From Capitulum mitella (Eukaryota > Arthropoda > Thecostraca > Pollicipedomorpha > Pollicipedidae): 64,000 nucleotides of DNA. Shown here in pieces: positions 44,206 to 56,310 of the stretch. The notes under the pieces were generated by a model. That model was not told the DNA's origin, did not search any database, and saw nothing but the letters and a program-made list of their open reading frames with translations. Numbering within the stretch: position 1 is the stretch's first letter; every line of letters starts with the position of its first letter. The stretch lies in assembly GCA_030062745.1 (NCBI GenBank), contig CP099846.1, forward strand, positions 186,001 through 250,000. The letters are read 5' to 3'. A program made the translations under genes and the position numbers.

Positions 44206-46046
44206 ACCCCGAACCAACAGCGTAACTGCACAACAGAAGAATGACGAATCCGCTCTGACCAAGAACAAAGGGAGCGCGAACTGGCCGTGTAACAACGTAC
44301 GAACATTGCCAGTTCCGTACAACGTACGAACATTGCCAGTTCCGTTTTCAACCGTCTGGTGGTCCACGTATCTCCGGTCAAGCAAGTTTCGCAACAAATG
44401 GCTCCTACCGCTGCCATGGACACGAGCACACCCACGTCCACGTCACCCGGTCAAAGACGGCCCACTGGCGGCCACGCCTGTGACGTCACACCACGTGCAA
44501 GTCACACCACGCTGCAGAAGGCGCGATTGTCACCTTACTCCGCGCCAAGGGAGCCGCGCACACCCGTGCCGTCACACAATCAGGTGCTACATCCGGGACA
44601 CTAAAATCGATGTCGCGCCGGATCCACTCGGCCGCACCACATACGCCGCCAAGGAGACGCGACCGACAGCGCAACCACCGGGTGACGAGGGTCAGGCCGA
44701 GAGGGCTGGACCCATTCAGCGCGACGCCATGCGCCGCCGGCGGCACAGCCGGACAGCACCGCCGGGGGAAGCGTGGTGCACCCGGCGTCCGCAGGGCGCA
44801 GCCAGGAGGAAGCTCTCCCGCCCCTCGGTCCCGACCGGGTGGCTTTCGTTACGCCAGCGGGCCCCTGCTCAGGGCCGCGTGCCGGGCGGTGACGACAAGA
44901 AGCGGACCGCGGCGGCGTGCCCTGGTCTGCGGCTCTGACGGGGCGTCAACAGCGTCCAGGCACCTTGCCATCAGGCCGGTCACGTGTCTGGAGGTTGCAC
45001 GTGCCGGTGCGAGTGACGGCGTCGGACGTGAGCGGCCGGAGCCCGTCAGCCTCGCCGACGGCGGTGATAGCGCCAGCCTGGTGCACCTGCCGCCGCCCCT
45101 CGGCTGACCCACATTGGCGCCCTGCTCGTCAATAGGCCGCAGGTAACGGCGCCCGGCCCGGGGGCAGGACGTCGGCCCCACGCTCAATACGGGGTCGATC
45201 CCCGATGGGTCGGCCCCTGCCCCAGCGCAGCGAAGCCCCCCGATGCCGACTGCGCTGAAGATGACAGTCTCACACACAGCTGAGCCGAAGCCGGATACCG
45301 CCTAATCAAAACTGCGCCTGAAAACAATCCGCGTCCACGCGCGCGTGCCGGGTATATGACAGGCTCTGACGGCTGCCTGCCTGTCAGACTGCCCCAAAGT
45401 CTGCCCGGCTGCAGAGTCGGCAGTCGCCGCAAATGGACGGGGCGCATCCGCCGACAGGATAACGCTCACAGCGCGGACGTTTGTCAAATCGCTCAACAGC
45501 GCAGCTCAGCGCTGACTGAGCTGACGGAGTATGCAATACCCGCACACGGAATACAAAGATTCAGGCAGCAAGACGTTTTGCACGCTCTACGCAGCAGTTT
45601 CCATCAGGGGTGACAGATGCGTTTGACGTATTTGCCAGCTGCAGGTGTTGGCTGGATGGCGGAAGACGGACGAAAACATGAATTCCAGAGGCAAAACATT
45701 CAAAACACTGGACAGGTTTCCGATTCCGAAACATCCGGCCGCTGCTGTCGTTTACAGCTGCAGTGAACATGTTCGTATTTCATTCACGGCAGGTGGTAAA
45801 CCTAGTTTCCTGAGGCCGCGACGGACAAAAATAAACCAGTGGCCGGTCTGTGGCTCTTGTGGAGCTGGGAATTTTACCGGCAATTTGTCACAAGAGGAAC
45901 ATACGCTGCTCAATGCTTTGTCCCCCTACTTCAGCAGAAGCAGGCATCTTGTTCCTCGTCCATCATTATTTTCTTCGCAAATTTTCCTAGTTCTCGTCCA
46001 TTTCTACAGGCACCGGGAAGAGGACGAGTGAAAACTGTACCTCCCC
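44206..46046. other. GC-rich non-coding, nothing recognised
   Basis: Long frames here come from high GC and occur on both strands at once. A 27-bp direct duplication (CGTACGAACATTGCCAGTTC) lies at 44288-44345. Confidence 0.4.
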
Positions 46047-46415
46047 CGCCATGGCACGTGGCCAGGATTTTCCTCAGGGAGACGCCAAATGTCACATTTC
46101 GTCATATGCCACTGGCAAAGGACGAAATTCATGGGAAAAACATCAATCGTATGTACTTTATAATATTTAACGCACTGAAAAACATGAAATGGTTGCTTTT
46201 GTACAACACATGATTTCTGTTCCGTAGCCTCCCCCGCCAGGGCACGTAGCCAGGGTTTTCCTCGGAGAGAAGCCAAATGTCACATTTTGTCATACGCCAC
46301 TGACATATGACAAAAGTTCAAGGAAAAAGCAGCAATATCATGTACTTTACCATATTTAACGCTCAGAGGGAAACACGAAAAGTTTATTTTTGGCAACATA
46401 TGATTGCTATTCCAT
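46047..46415 (+). repeat. Two direct copies of a ~185-bp repeat
   Basis: Both contain GCACGTGGCCAGG or GCACGTAGCCAGG, TTTTCCTC, GCCAAATGTCACATTT, TCATATGCCACTG and ATGTACTTTA. A partial third copy is at about 48030-48092. The start resembles the MITE end at 43519. Confidence 0.75.
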
Positions 46416-48477
46416 ATTCCTGCGAAATCGCTGTATATCTAACACAGCCCGCTTGGTTCAGGCGGGCTCAGCCCCCATGTCTCCCGGCCCCCTTGGCTAC
46501 ATCCCTGCTCCCGCCCGGATCCATCTCTGCGTAAAGAACACTCTGAGCTCGGTGAGGCTGGATGAAATTTCTGTCGTGCGGAGCGTCCCTGTGTTGACAG
46601 AGGACCCCCACTTCGGGCCGCCCCAGCGCCCGCGGCCAGTGCCACCGCGGGGTCACCGTCTCAAGGTGACAGCGCTGGCAGCGGCTTTCGGCCGGCCGCG
46701 TTCCTGGCGGGCCGGCCACCGCCGGCCGCACGTCACGGACGCGTCACGCCGAGAACAGAGCGGCGAGGGGCCGCGTAACGGCTGCGACCCCGCGACCAGA
46801 GCGGCGGGGGCCGCGTCACGGCCGTGACACCGAGATCCGGCCGGCCAGGGGTCACGTCATGGACATGCGCGACACCGAGATCAGACCGGCATCACATCAG
46901 ACGTCAGAGCCGAAAGGTGAGAAGGGAGCGGACTTCCGTCCCAGCGCCCAGTGCAGTCTGTGGCACGTACCACGGGGGGTCGAATGCTATACCCTCAGAC
47001 CGAACCGCCTACCAGGCCCGTTACCCGACGCTCGTACACCATTTGCCGAACAGGTTTCGTTCCGAGTTACGTATGCATCCCAGCTCCAAATCGGGGCCAA
47101 AGACAGCAGGAAACGTGGACAGCCTTCAGCCGGCTGAATCGCCGGCCGACCACCGCTGTCCGTATAACAGGTCGGACTCGACGCCGGATCTGCCGGCGGA
47201 TCCCGCAGGCCGGATCTGCTGCCCTCATCGTTACCGATCAAGGGTCATACGCCATGGCCGCAGCGGCCGACCACATCACGTGAAGCCTGGTTTGCCGACA
47301 ACAGGCCGGTCACGTGAACAGTCCCGACCACCCATCGACGATTTGCCGACGCTTCAACGGGAAGCAGACACACTGAGAGGGCCCAGCACAGACAAGGCGG
47401 GCCAGAGCGGAGTCAGGACGAGCCAGAGTCGCATAGGACGAGCCGCGGGGGGGGGGGTCAGGATGGGTCGGGCATTGTTAACAGCACTGTTACCGCTTTT
47501 TGTGGAGGCCTTATCTTGACCTCATCACCTGATAAGGATTTGCATATCCACCTGGTGTCTGTATATCGACCAACATCCGTCACCTTGACCCAAATCCGGT
47601 GCACAGTCCCAGCAAAACCGCTGTTCGATGGGAGTCCATTAGTGTCCGCTATGGCCGCTCATCCCTGTCCACAGGTTCTGCGGTCTCACAGCCAGACACG
47701 GCGTCGGCCGCGTCAGAATTAGCCGCTCCTGCGGCGCGATCAGTCCCATGTATGCTCCGGAAATCCAGTTCTGCGCACGGTCTGTCCTAGTGGTCCACAG
47801 ATGAGATAGCGGGCACCCCGCAGCTCGAATTCCCATCACCTCATCACCAGACTTTTCAGTCGCCGACGTCCTTTCCTTCCACCGGGTTCCGCCCACTGAG
47901 GCACTTAATCCTCGCCGGAACGAAGGGGGCTGGTGAAATCCATCCCCCCGCCATTTGGCCTTCCGTTTAACTACCGCGTCACGACAAAAAAAAAACAGTG
48001 TATGGCAATCACGGCCAATCAACAGTACAGGCACGTGGCCAGGATTTTGCTCGTGGGGGGCGCAAATGTCAAATTTTGTCGTATGCCACTTTGCTCATGA
48101 CACCGCCGCACCGCGGTGGAAGGATGAGGGGGACCATGGTATAAACCGTGCGTCGGCGTCCCTGGGAGACCACAAAAACAGCCGGCAAAGCGCCTGCAGC
48201 ACCGAGACGGCAAATTGATTCCGGCTCCCGTCTTTGTTAAGGTGAAACAGCGGACCTTCAGCTCGCGTGACGTCACATGGTGTGACGTCATGGCGACTGC
48301 CGAGTGCAGAACTTTTGCCGCGATAGGATAATCAGGTTGTTTGTTGCTATCTCTGAATGACCTGCGGGATCGGTCGGAGCGAGCAGGCACCACTGCGGGC
48401 TGCGGCGCGCCGTGTGTTCCAAGTTATCCCGGCAAACCACCAACTGTGGGGCCCCGAGACGGCGGGCAGACTTTCTG
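46416..48477. other. GC-rich non-coding, nothing recognised
   Basis: No frame has a family resemblance; frames overlap on both strands. A poly-G run is at about 47447-47457. Confidence 0.4.
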
Positions 48478-48625
48478 GACAGAGTCGGGACCATCGGCAC
48501 CCTGATGGCCTCAGGCTATCTGGGCAGGGTCAGGATCAGGGTCAGCGGCGTCCTGACGACCTCAGGCTGCCACGGCAGGGTCAGGGTCAGCGGTGCCCCG
48601 ATGGCGTCAGGCTGTCTGAACTGGG
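48478..48625 (+). repeat. ~60-bp tandem repeat, about 2.5 units
   Basis: CTCAGGCTATCTGGGCAGGG, CTCAGGCTGCCACGGCAGGG and GTCAGGCTGTCTG with CAGGGTCAGCGG between. Confidence 0.8.
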
Positions 48626-49354
48626 TGGAAGCCGGTAGGTCACATATGGTGATGGGCTGTTCGGTTGCGGCTGGCAGTGGCTGTATGTATACGTGCGCTG
48701 GAGGCCCGTTGCCAGGCTCGATCTGAGTGGCCGGATCGTGCTCGGAACGACAGACGAGGCTGGCTTTGATTAGCCGTGCGGCCAGACCGCCCGCCTGTGA
48801 GTGGTCTTCATCGACCCGTGACAGATGATGAAGTCGCCATGTTAGCCGACGAACCACGCGACCGTTACAACCTCCGCCGGCGCAACAGATCTGTTTATTG
48901 CTGCAGGGGCGGTTCATTCACTGCTGAAACGATGGAGGTGCAGCCAGACACTGTCAACCGCAGATTCGCCAGCCGCGGCTTTCGGAATTCGCAGAAAATA
49001 CGTTGGGCACTCACCACCGAACCGCAAGGATGATGATGATGCAAACTCCGCAATAAACGGGCTTGTATATATCGTTAAGTGTTTTCACAGCAGTGGGACG
49101 CAGACGCCCCACTCCAGTCCGGCATGGCCCACTGCGGCGCCAAGGCTATAATTTCACTTTGGTAGCCTGGAGTTGATGAGAAAGAAATGACAGAAAATGA
49201 GAGCAGGACCAAACAAAGCAACGTGACAGGCCAATACTGAGAATAATTTTACAAGATGTGCATTCAGGTTCATTTTACCGTTGCAAACTGAAGTGAGGCT
49301 TCAGAAACACCACATTCCTGTTCCATTATAGACAGCAGAGTGACAGTCTTGGTC

Positions 49355-49478
49355 CATGGGCGTAGGAATGGGGTGTGGGGGCACACCCTGTTTTGGGGGA
49401 AATTTTACATTAACCCTATAGGATAAAGCGTTTTTGGGCCCCTCTCCAGCACTTTTTCCGGATGCTCCTACGCTCTTG
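49355..49478. mobile_element. Small hAT-like MITE, 124 bp
   Basis: Ends read CATGGGCGTAGGA and, inward, CAAGAGCGTAGGA. The flanks TCTTGGTC and CCTTGATG match at five of eight positions, possibly a decayed duplication. A CAGGGCGTAGGAGCC end also occurs at 39126. Confidence 0.5.
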
Positions 49479-50102
49479 CCTTGATGTGTGATATGCCGTG
49501 AAAGTCATAAGTAACATTGTAAAGAGGAGTTAGATGAGTGCGCGAGCAGGACCATTTTTGTTTATCTGAGAACAAAGGACATTTTACCCAGTGCAAAAAT
49601 TTTGGGGAACAGAATGTCTCAAGGTCTGAAAACTTTGAAAAGTACTCCAAATTCTGACCTTGAATGGCCTTAGTTTGGCATCTAGTGACAGTCAGTCGTC
49701 GGTAGGTACTGAAATCGGGGGAAATGCAGTAAGAGGCAGCCAAGGTATCAATTGTACCTGTCGTCCAATGCCGCTACATGGAAAAGGCGCAAAAATTTAC
49801 CAGCGCACTTTGTCACGTCCTAGATTCCCTTGCCCTTGCTCTCGGCTCTGGCACTAACTTCGCTGCGATGTGAAATCATCCGACGACCGGGGGGGGGGGA
49901 TTCCGACAATGTCGTCACCTCCCGTGCCTCTGTGCTCGTGCCTTTGGTGAGGTAACAGCTGACGCCCGCCACTGCCATCCCCTCTCAGTGATGATTCAAT
50001 TGGGATCGGGGCACTGGCGGGCGTCGGCGGCCTCCTGCAGTGGACAGGAAGCTCGGTGCAACTGTCCGGACCAGTGCAGGCGCCCCCCGTCCGCGTGTCA
50101 CG

Positions 50103-50445
50103 AGACGTGGCACAGTGGATCCCTGGGTACAGCAGAGTCCAGAGAGAGACTGGCATGGTGGATCACCGGGTACAGCTAGTCCAGACAGAGACGTGGCAGA
50201 GTGGATCCCTGGGTACAACAGAGTCCAGACAGAGATTTGGCATGGTGGATCACTGGGTACAGCTGAGTCCAGACACAGACTGGCATGGTGGATCACTGGG
50301 TACAGCTGAGTCCAGACAGAGACGTGGCAGAGTGGATCCCTGGGTACAGCAGAGTCCAGACAGAGATTTGGCATGGTGGATCACTGGGTAAAGCAGAGTG
50401 CAGACGGGGACGTGGCTCGGCGAATCCCTGGGTACAACAGGGAAG
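50103..50445 (+). repeat. ~44-bp minisatellite, about eight units
   Basis: Units GATCCCTGGGTACAGCAGAG / GATCACTGGGTACAGCTGAG with TCCAGACAGAGA. Two subtypes, GTGGCAGAGTG and TGGCATGGTG, partly alternate. Confidence 0.93.
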
Positions 50446-52689
50446 AGACCGAAACGTGTTTGTTTGATGCCTGAAAATATCACGGAATAACTGTGCATGT
50501 CTGGGAGCGACGTCAGTTCGGCGAACACGGAACAAACGCTGCTCATCTGCGCTGGTTCTGCGTCAGGTCATGAACTCACGAGCTCTGCCGACCACGTCAG
50601 GCACGAACTTCAGCCAATCCAGGTCACAGCAATTTCAACTTCAATTTCCGTGTGAACGACAATGATGGGTGAGCCCAGTTGAACCGAGTATCGGCGATAA
50701 GCTTCGTCATTCCTTCGCCAGTGACCCCATCCCAGCCCATTCAACCACAATCAACGTCTGATACAGACCGTGGAGCTATCAAGTCCGCCTGTGCTGCCGT
50801 GCTGACGTAATATAGGGTCGCAACCGTAACGAGGTAACATAAAACTGCGAAAGCTCCACAGTTCCAACAGCACTTTTTGGAACTCTGGAGTTCAAACTTT
50901 TGTTCTGGAGTTGATGACAGACAAGGAGAAACACAAACTGGAGTTCAGTCAAGATAAAGCTCGATTACGAACTGAAAATTGAATTATTAACTGATCAAGT
51001 AATAACTGAAAACTATCCGAGAGATCACTGATCAGCAAGCAGACAAAAAGGTCAACGCCCTCCAGTGGCAAACTGGTTTAAAACTAGCATAGCGCCTTGT
51101 GAACTGCATAACGACCGAGACGTACTTCGTTTCTGTTTGCATCATTACTTTCTCGTTATGCATTGCACAATCAAAACGGACATTTGCTGATTTATTTCAC
51201 CTCCAAAGAATTTCTGGTTTAAACGTCACGAGTGCTCATGGTATTGTTCACCGTCATTACTAAGCAGTTAAAAACCACCCGTGGAAAAATGCAAAATTAC
51301 TAGAAAAACAGGTCTACGAGCGAGAACATCATTCCCGGAATAGTTATTGATAAAATATAGTTTGCCAGCTAATCCACTGTGAATGCAAATGCATGAAACG
51401 TAAAGCAGTGAGTTATCGGGAAGTTAAACCTTCAGGATTCGGTGCCGAGTGGCTACGAACTTATTGGCCTCCAGGAAGACTTATGGCCCGGCCGGGCCGA
51501 CGGCTCCGTTTGATTTTGTTCTGCTAGTAGAAATAAGACTCACTCGGCCTTCGGCCTCACTCGTAATGGCGATTTTGCCAAAAATGAGAAAAGTCCTCTC
51601 AAGCGCAAACTTTATTTAGCACTCAATCTGCCAAGCACCATGATTAATGTTTTCGACTACGCCTTGCCTCTGGAAATAGCCGTCAGTGGTGACAGCTGGG
51701 ATTTGGATTTGGTGGCACGTGGTTCGACCTGAAAGGCCCCGGGGCGCCGGTGGTATTGGGAGCAGGGGCAGCTACCGCCCGACTGGCGACCGGTTAAGTG
51801 ACCTACATTCAACACCTGTCGCAACCTTCGGAAAAACACGTCCACAGATTCAATGAAGCTGTTATAATGAATCACAGGGCCAAGCTTCTCGGGCGCACAG
51901 TCGCTATGCCTTTGCAACACTTTCTTCAAGCATGCCTCTATAATTCGCATGCTTTATGATATCCTGGCCGGGTATCTCGTAAGGATTGCGTCCTACATGA
52001 ATACAAGGAAGTGAGGTTTGGATGGGCCTCTGATGATGATCAGGTGATGTTAAATGGCGTTGGATAGCAAGTGCATTGTTATGTGAGCCGAGTTTGAATG
52101 GCGTTTCCTCGCCCTAAGCTCAATAGCGTGTAAAAGACTAGAGCTCACTTCAGGCGTTTCGCGCTTGCCAATGCCGCTTGCCGACCCCGGATTACGTTTC
52201 CGATGAATACTGCCCATCCAGATAGTGAGCATGAAACAAATAAACTACTTAAGATCGTTAACTAAAAAAACGACTCGCGAAAATCCATTGATTATCAACA
52301 ATTAGCAAAACAAAATATCGCAAAACATCCTAGGATATGGCGTATGCCGACCCCGTCGAGGAGGGATTGTAGGGGCGCGCCCTGGATGTGCCAGCTGTTA
52401 CGCCAGCCGTGACTGGAGGAGCCGGGACGGCATGATCCTCATGACCTCGGGACGGTCCTCATGACCCTCTGTGGACGGCCGGCAAGTACGGGTCGGACCG
52501 AGGTGGCCGTGTCTATGACGGGGTCATGGTGTTGACCATGGGACACTCGCCAGGGTCAAGAGACCCAAACAGCGCCGCTATCAGGGAGCCGGCGGCCGAT
52601 AGGCGGCCGCCACCGCTGAGGTCGCAGCTGACGGCAGATTCCAGGTGCGCGTTACCGGGGCGCCCGAGCTCAGGCGCTGCGCTGACCCA
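50446..52689. other. Non-coding, nothing recognised
   Basis: Less GC-rich than its surroundings at 50.8-52.3 kb. No exon or repeat family recognised. Confidence 0.4.
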
Positions 52690-53045
52690 TGAACTTTGCC
52701 TTACGACCAAGGACCCGTGAACCTCGCCTGGCGACTCTGAACCCAGAGCTTCGCATGACAATAACTGACATATGAATCCCGCCTTGTTAACACCTGACCA
52801 GTCAACCTTAGCCTGTGCACCTCTGACCGGTCAGTTTCGCTTGACAACTTTCACTAAGTGAACCTCGCCAGTGAACCTCTGACCGTTCAACCACACCTAT
52901 GAACTTCAGAGCGGCGAACCTCGCCTCAAAACCTCTCGACGGCGAACCTCGCCCACGAGCTTCTGACCGGTCAGCCTCACCTGTGAACTCCCTGGGCGGC
53001 AAGCCTCGCCTTTGAACTTCCGACTGGTGAAGCTTGCCGGCCGCC
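52690..53045 (+). repeat. Degenerate ~34-bp minisatellite
   Basis: GAACCTCGCC, CCTCTGACCGGTCA and GTGAACCTC phrases recur over about 350 bases. Confidence 0.75.
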
Positions 53046-53704
53046 GTCGCTCCGACCCGGCGCCGTGAGCCGGGTTGCGCACCAGGCCAGTGGGGAGGAC
53101 CGGCCGTGGACCGGGCCTCCGGCCGAGCCGCGGCGCCGCTCGCTCCCGCCGCAAGCAACGCACGGTCGCCGCGGGCGCACCGCTAAGCGACGCCGTCTGC
53201 CGGAGGCCGACGGCTGGAACGGCTATTCAGGGTCGCGTCAACTTTCCGGAGGAGTATCAGCACGCGAAACACGATACTTAATCAGGATCGACCCAGTCCG
53301 CGCACGGACGTAGGCGTCCACCGGCGCTCCGGCGGTGTTATCGGCCGCTGTCGTCCTATCGCACGGCCGCGCTACGATGACACGACGCCATCGATCGGCA
53401 GGTGAGCAGGCGGCTGATGAGGTGTGCCAAACACGCTGACACGCGCCCGAACGGTGTGCTGACCGTCGGATGTAGCTGTGGCCATGTCGGCCCTCGGCAC
53501 GTGGCCGGACAGTAGCACTGGTCTGCGGCACGGTCAGACTGAGAGTGAAGGTCAGTTACAGGACTCCGAACACGAGTTCCGTGCTCTAATAAGGCACGAC
53601 GGGGCACCACAACAGCTGGTGCATTTGATCGGCGATATGTCGCGTAGTCGGAGGGCTCGAGGGACATCACCAGTTAGGGGAGCCAATTCGACTTTCACGG
53701 TCAC

Positions 53705-53990
53705 CACCACCTGATGAAGCCAGTTTAACCCCACAGTCCTCATTAGCTAGTGCAGCCCAGTCAGCCCCACAGTCTTCATCAGCTGGCGGAACCAACTCGA
53801 CCCAACGGTTTTCATCAGCTAGTGAAACCGACTCGACTCCACGATTCTCACCAGCTAGTGGAACCAATTCGACCCAGCGGACCTCATCAGCTCGTGGAAC
53901 CAACTTGACCGCACGATCCTAACCAGCTACTTGGACCAACCACACCCCACGGTCCTCATCATCTCGTGGAACCAACTCGATCCCACGCAA
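53705..53990 (+). repeat. ~39-bp minisatellite, about seven units
   Basis: CATCAGCTAGTGGAACCAAC followed by TCGACCC and ACGGTCCT. Variants include CAGCTGGCGGAACC and CAGCTCGTGGAACC. Confidence 0.9.
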
Positions 53991-56060
53991 CATGCGAGGC
54001 AAGAGGTTGCGACGCTAACCCCCAAAACAAACGCCGCCGAATGCGTCCCTGAGTACGCCGACGACAGCCAAATCGGCAGCAGACTCTGAGCGGCCGCCCC
54101 TGGCCTACAGACGACAGCGAGCTCGTTTGAGACAGGGCCAAAGCCGACCACGACAGCCGCTCCGAAAATATACAACGGTCGCCGGGAACAGACCAGCCCC
54201 GTTCTGCTGCCGGTCTCCGCTGTCCCGCTCTCGAACACGGGGCGGCTTCTCCACTGGGAAGCTCCACCGCATGACATGTCTCAGATTTCCCCCGGCCGGC
54301 CGCCGCTCGCCGGAGAGACACCGACGGCCACGTACTTGACTTTGTGACGTGACGCCACCTGACGTCACGCCGGCTCTGAGTCACGCGCCCCAACCGAAGC
54401 TGATGGCATGATCGGCTGCTCGGCAGTGTCAAAGTTTTCAGGCGGACCGTACGTCCTCGGGCCATTCCCGAAGCAGTTCTGCCTGAAGACACCATGACTG
54501 AGGAGGCGAGGAGGCCGGCGGGAGCGGAGGGGGCGCCTCCGATCAGCTGACCGGACGGGGACAATGACCTGTTGAGACCATGAGCCGGGGCCGCCCCTCC
54601 CCCCGGCAAGTCAGCCCTGGTCGCTGTGTCACGCCTGGTGACGCGCTGTCTAACCGTCATCGCTGATATCCCGGCATGGAGACCGAGGCGCCACAGGCCG
54701 TTTATCCGTCGTCCTGATCTCTGGTACGGGACGAAACCGACAATTCAAGGTCAACATTTCTCAGCACTGCGGTGCAATGCAATTATAAATCAGTGTTACG
54801 CTTAACCCGAAACAGAAAAATGGCTCTAGTTATTTTTCATGTTCTACATAGGACTACATACTACTTCATGCACCGTCCAGAGGAAAACCACTTCGCCGAT
54901 TAACATTTACGACAATGAATGCAATTACACTGTCGCACTCGGAAAACTCGGACATGGTCACGCTGGTTCAACACAGTCGACCAATCTGAAGGTGAAGTGA
55001 GTCTCCGGTCTTCCGCCTGCGTGCATGGACGCAACTGATTTCTGCCCGCCCTGCAGCCGCTGTGCTGCGCGTTTGCCCTTTAATTTCACCAGCTTCATAC
55101 CATCCATTTCGCCATAAATTCCAGATAACTGACTGCGCGTTCCGAACGTGCCCTGAAATCTACTGCAAAAAATGGGTGTCACATGACCGCCCGGGGTCTC
55201 GCCATACGCCGGCGATGCGTCCCAGCGCTGCCCACGTGATGGTGTCGTGGACAGGTCGGGCCGTTGGCCGGACCTTTTCATGGCGCAGGCGCGGCGACGC
55301 ACAAAAACGCTCCAAACATGACGACAAAAATACAGATGAGAAAAAACAGTGCTAACCACAATGGCGAAACCCCAATATGAACGACGGGAAAGTCATGCCT
55401 CAGAGGGCCTGGCTCCCGTCTCGCCGCATGCCAGTTCCACAGACGCCGGGGTTTTCTGTTTCCTGAAGTTATCTCCACCACAGACAATCAGACTTTGCGT
55501 CAGCAAACACTGAGTGCCTTCTGTGAAAATGATAAACGCATTTCTTAGACAGACAATTTAAAGATACAAAAATACATGCCACGTTTTACAATCGAAGAGC
55601 TCATGACATAGGAACAATGGCAACCTGACATTCTTCGTACTCATACCATCAAGGGGCCTACGCCTGATGAGAACTGTTCCTCCTTATTCATGGTTTGCAT
55701 GCATCCACTCCCATCCCACCACGATTCCCATTACACTCGGTGCCACTCTGGACCGGACAAGAACTGTTGTCCATTCGATTCCGTAAAAAAAGGAAAAAAC
55801 GACACAGCCTTGGACTGAGCCAACATTAGCGGAACTCCTTCGCCTGGTCACCGCTGTAAGAAGGCCACCACCGCCGCTGGCCGGACGGCGTCTGACCGTG
55901 GCCGCTGCCGCTGTGGCCGCTGCCCCTGACTGTGGCCACCACCGCCGGCCGGACGGCGTCTGACTGTGACTGTGGCCTTTGCCGCTGGCCGGACGGCACC
56001 TGAACGCGCTGGGAGTCCGTCTGGCGGCGTTCCCCGTCCGTCTGGCGCCTGCCAATCGAC
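53991..56060. other. GC-rich non-coding, nothing recognised
   Basis: A minus-strand frame at 55278-55487 has a run of hydrophobic residues, but the T-rich DNA there reads as hydrophobic in more than one frame. I do not call a gene. Confidence 0.4.
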
Positions 56061-56310
56061 GCAGACCACCGGCGGTCGGAGCGGCGCAGACCACCGGCGG
56101 CCAGAGCGGCGCAGACCACCGGCGGCCAGAGCGGCGCAGACCACCGGCGGTCGGAGCGGCGCAGACCACCGGCGGTCGGAGCGGCGCAGACCACCGGCGG
56201 TCGGAGCGGCGCAGACCACCGGCGGCCAGAGCGGCGCAGACCACCGGCGGCCAGAGCGGCGCAGACCACCGGCGGCCAGAGCGGCGCAGACCACCGGCGG
56301 CCAGAGCGGC
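56061..56310 (+). repeat. 25-bp minisatellite, ten units
   Basis: GCAGACCACCGGCGGYCRGA plus GCGGC, starting at 56061 and every 25 bases to 56286. Variants T (GGTCGGAG) and C (GGCCAGAG) run T C C T T T C C C C. The unit has no stop in any frame, which makes false long reading frames on both strands. Confidence 0.97.

Noticed and set aside
48776-49033. Plus-strand 85-codon frame followed by AATAAA at about 49052
   Set aside because: No recognised family; the frame is short in GC-rich DNA and AATAAA alone is weak evidence.
55278-55487. Small membrane protein with a strongly hydrophobic helix (minus strand)
   Set aside because: T-rich DNA yields hydrophobic residues in more than one frame, the neighbouring sequence lacks family resemblance, and there is no start or splice support.
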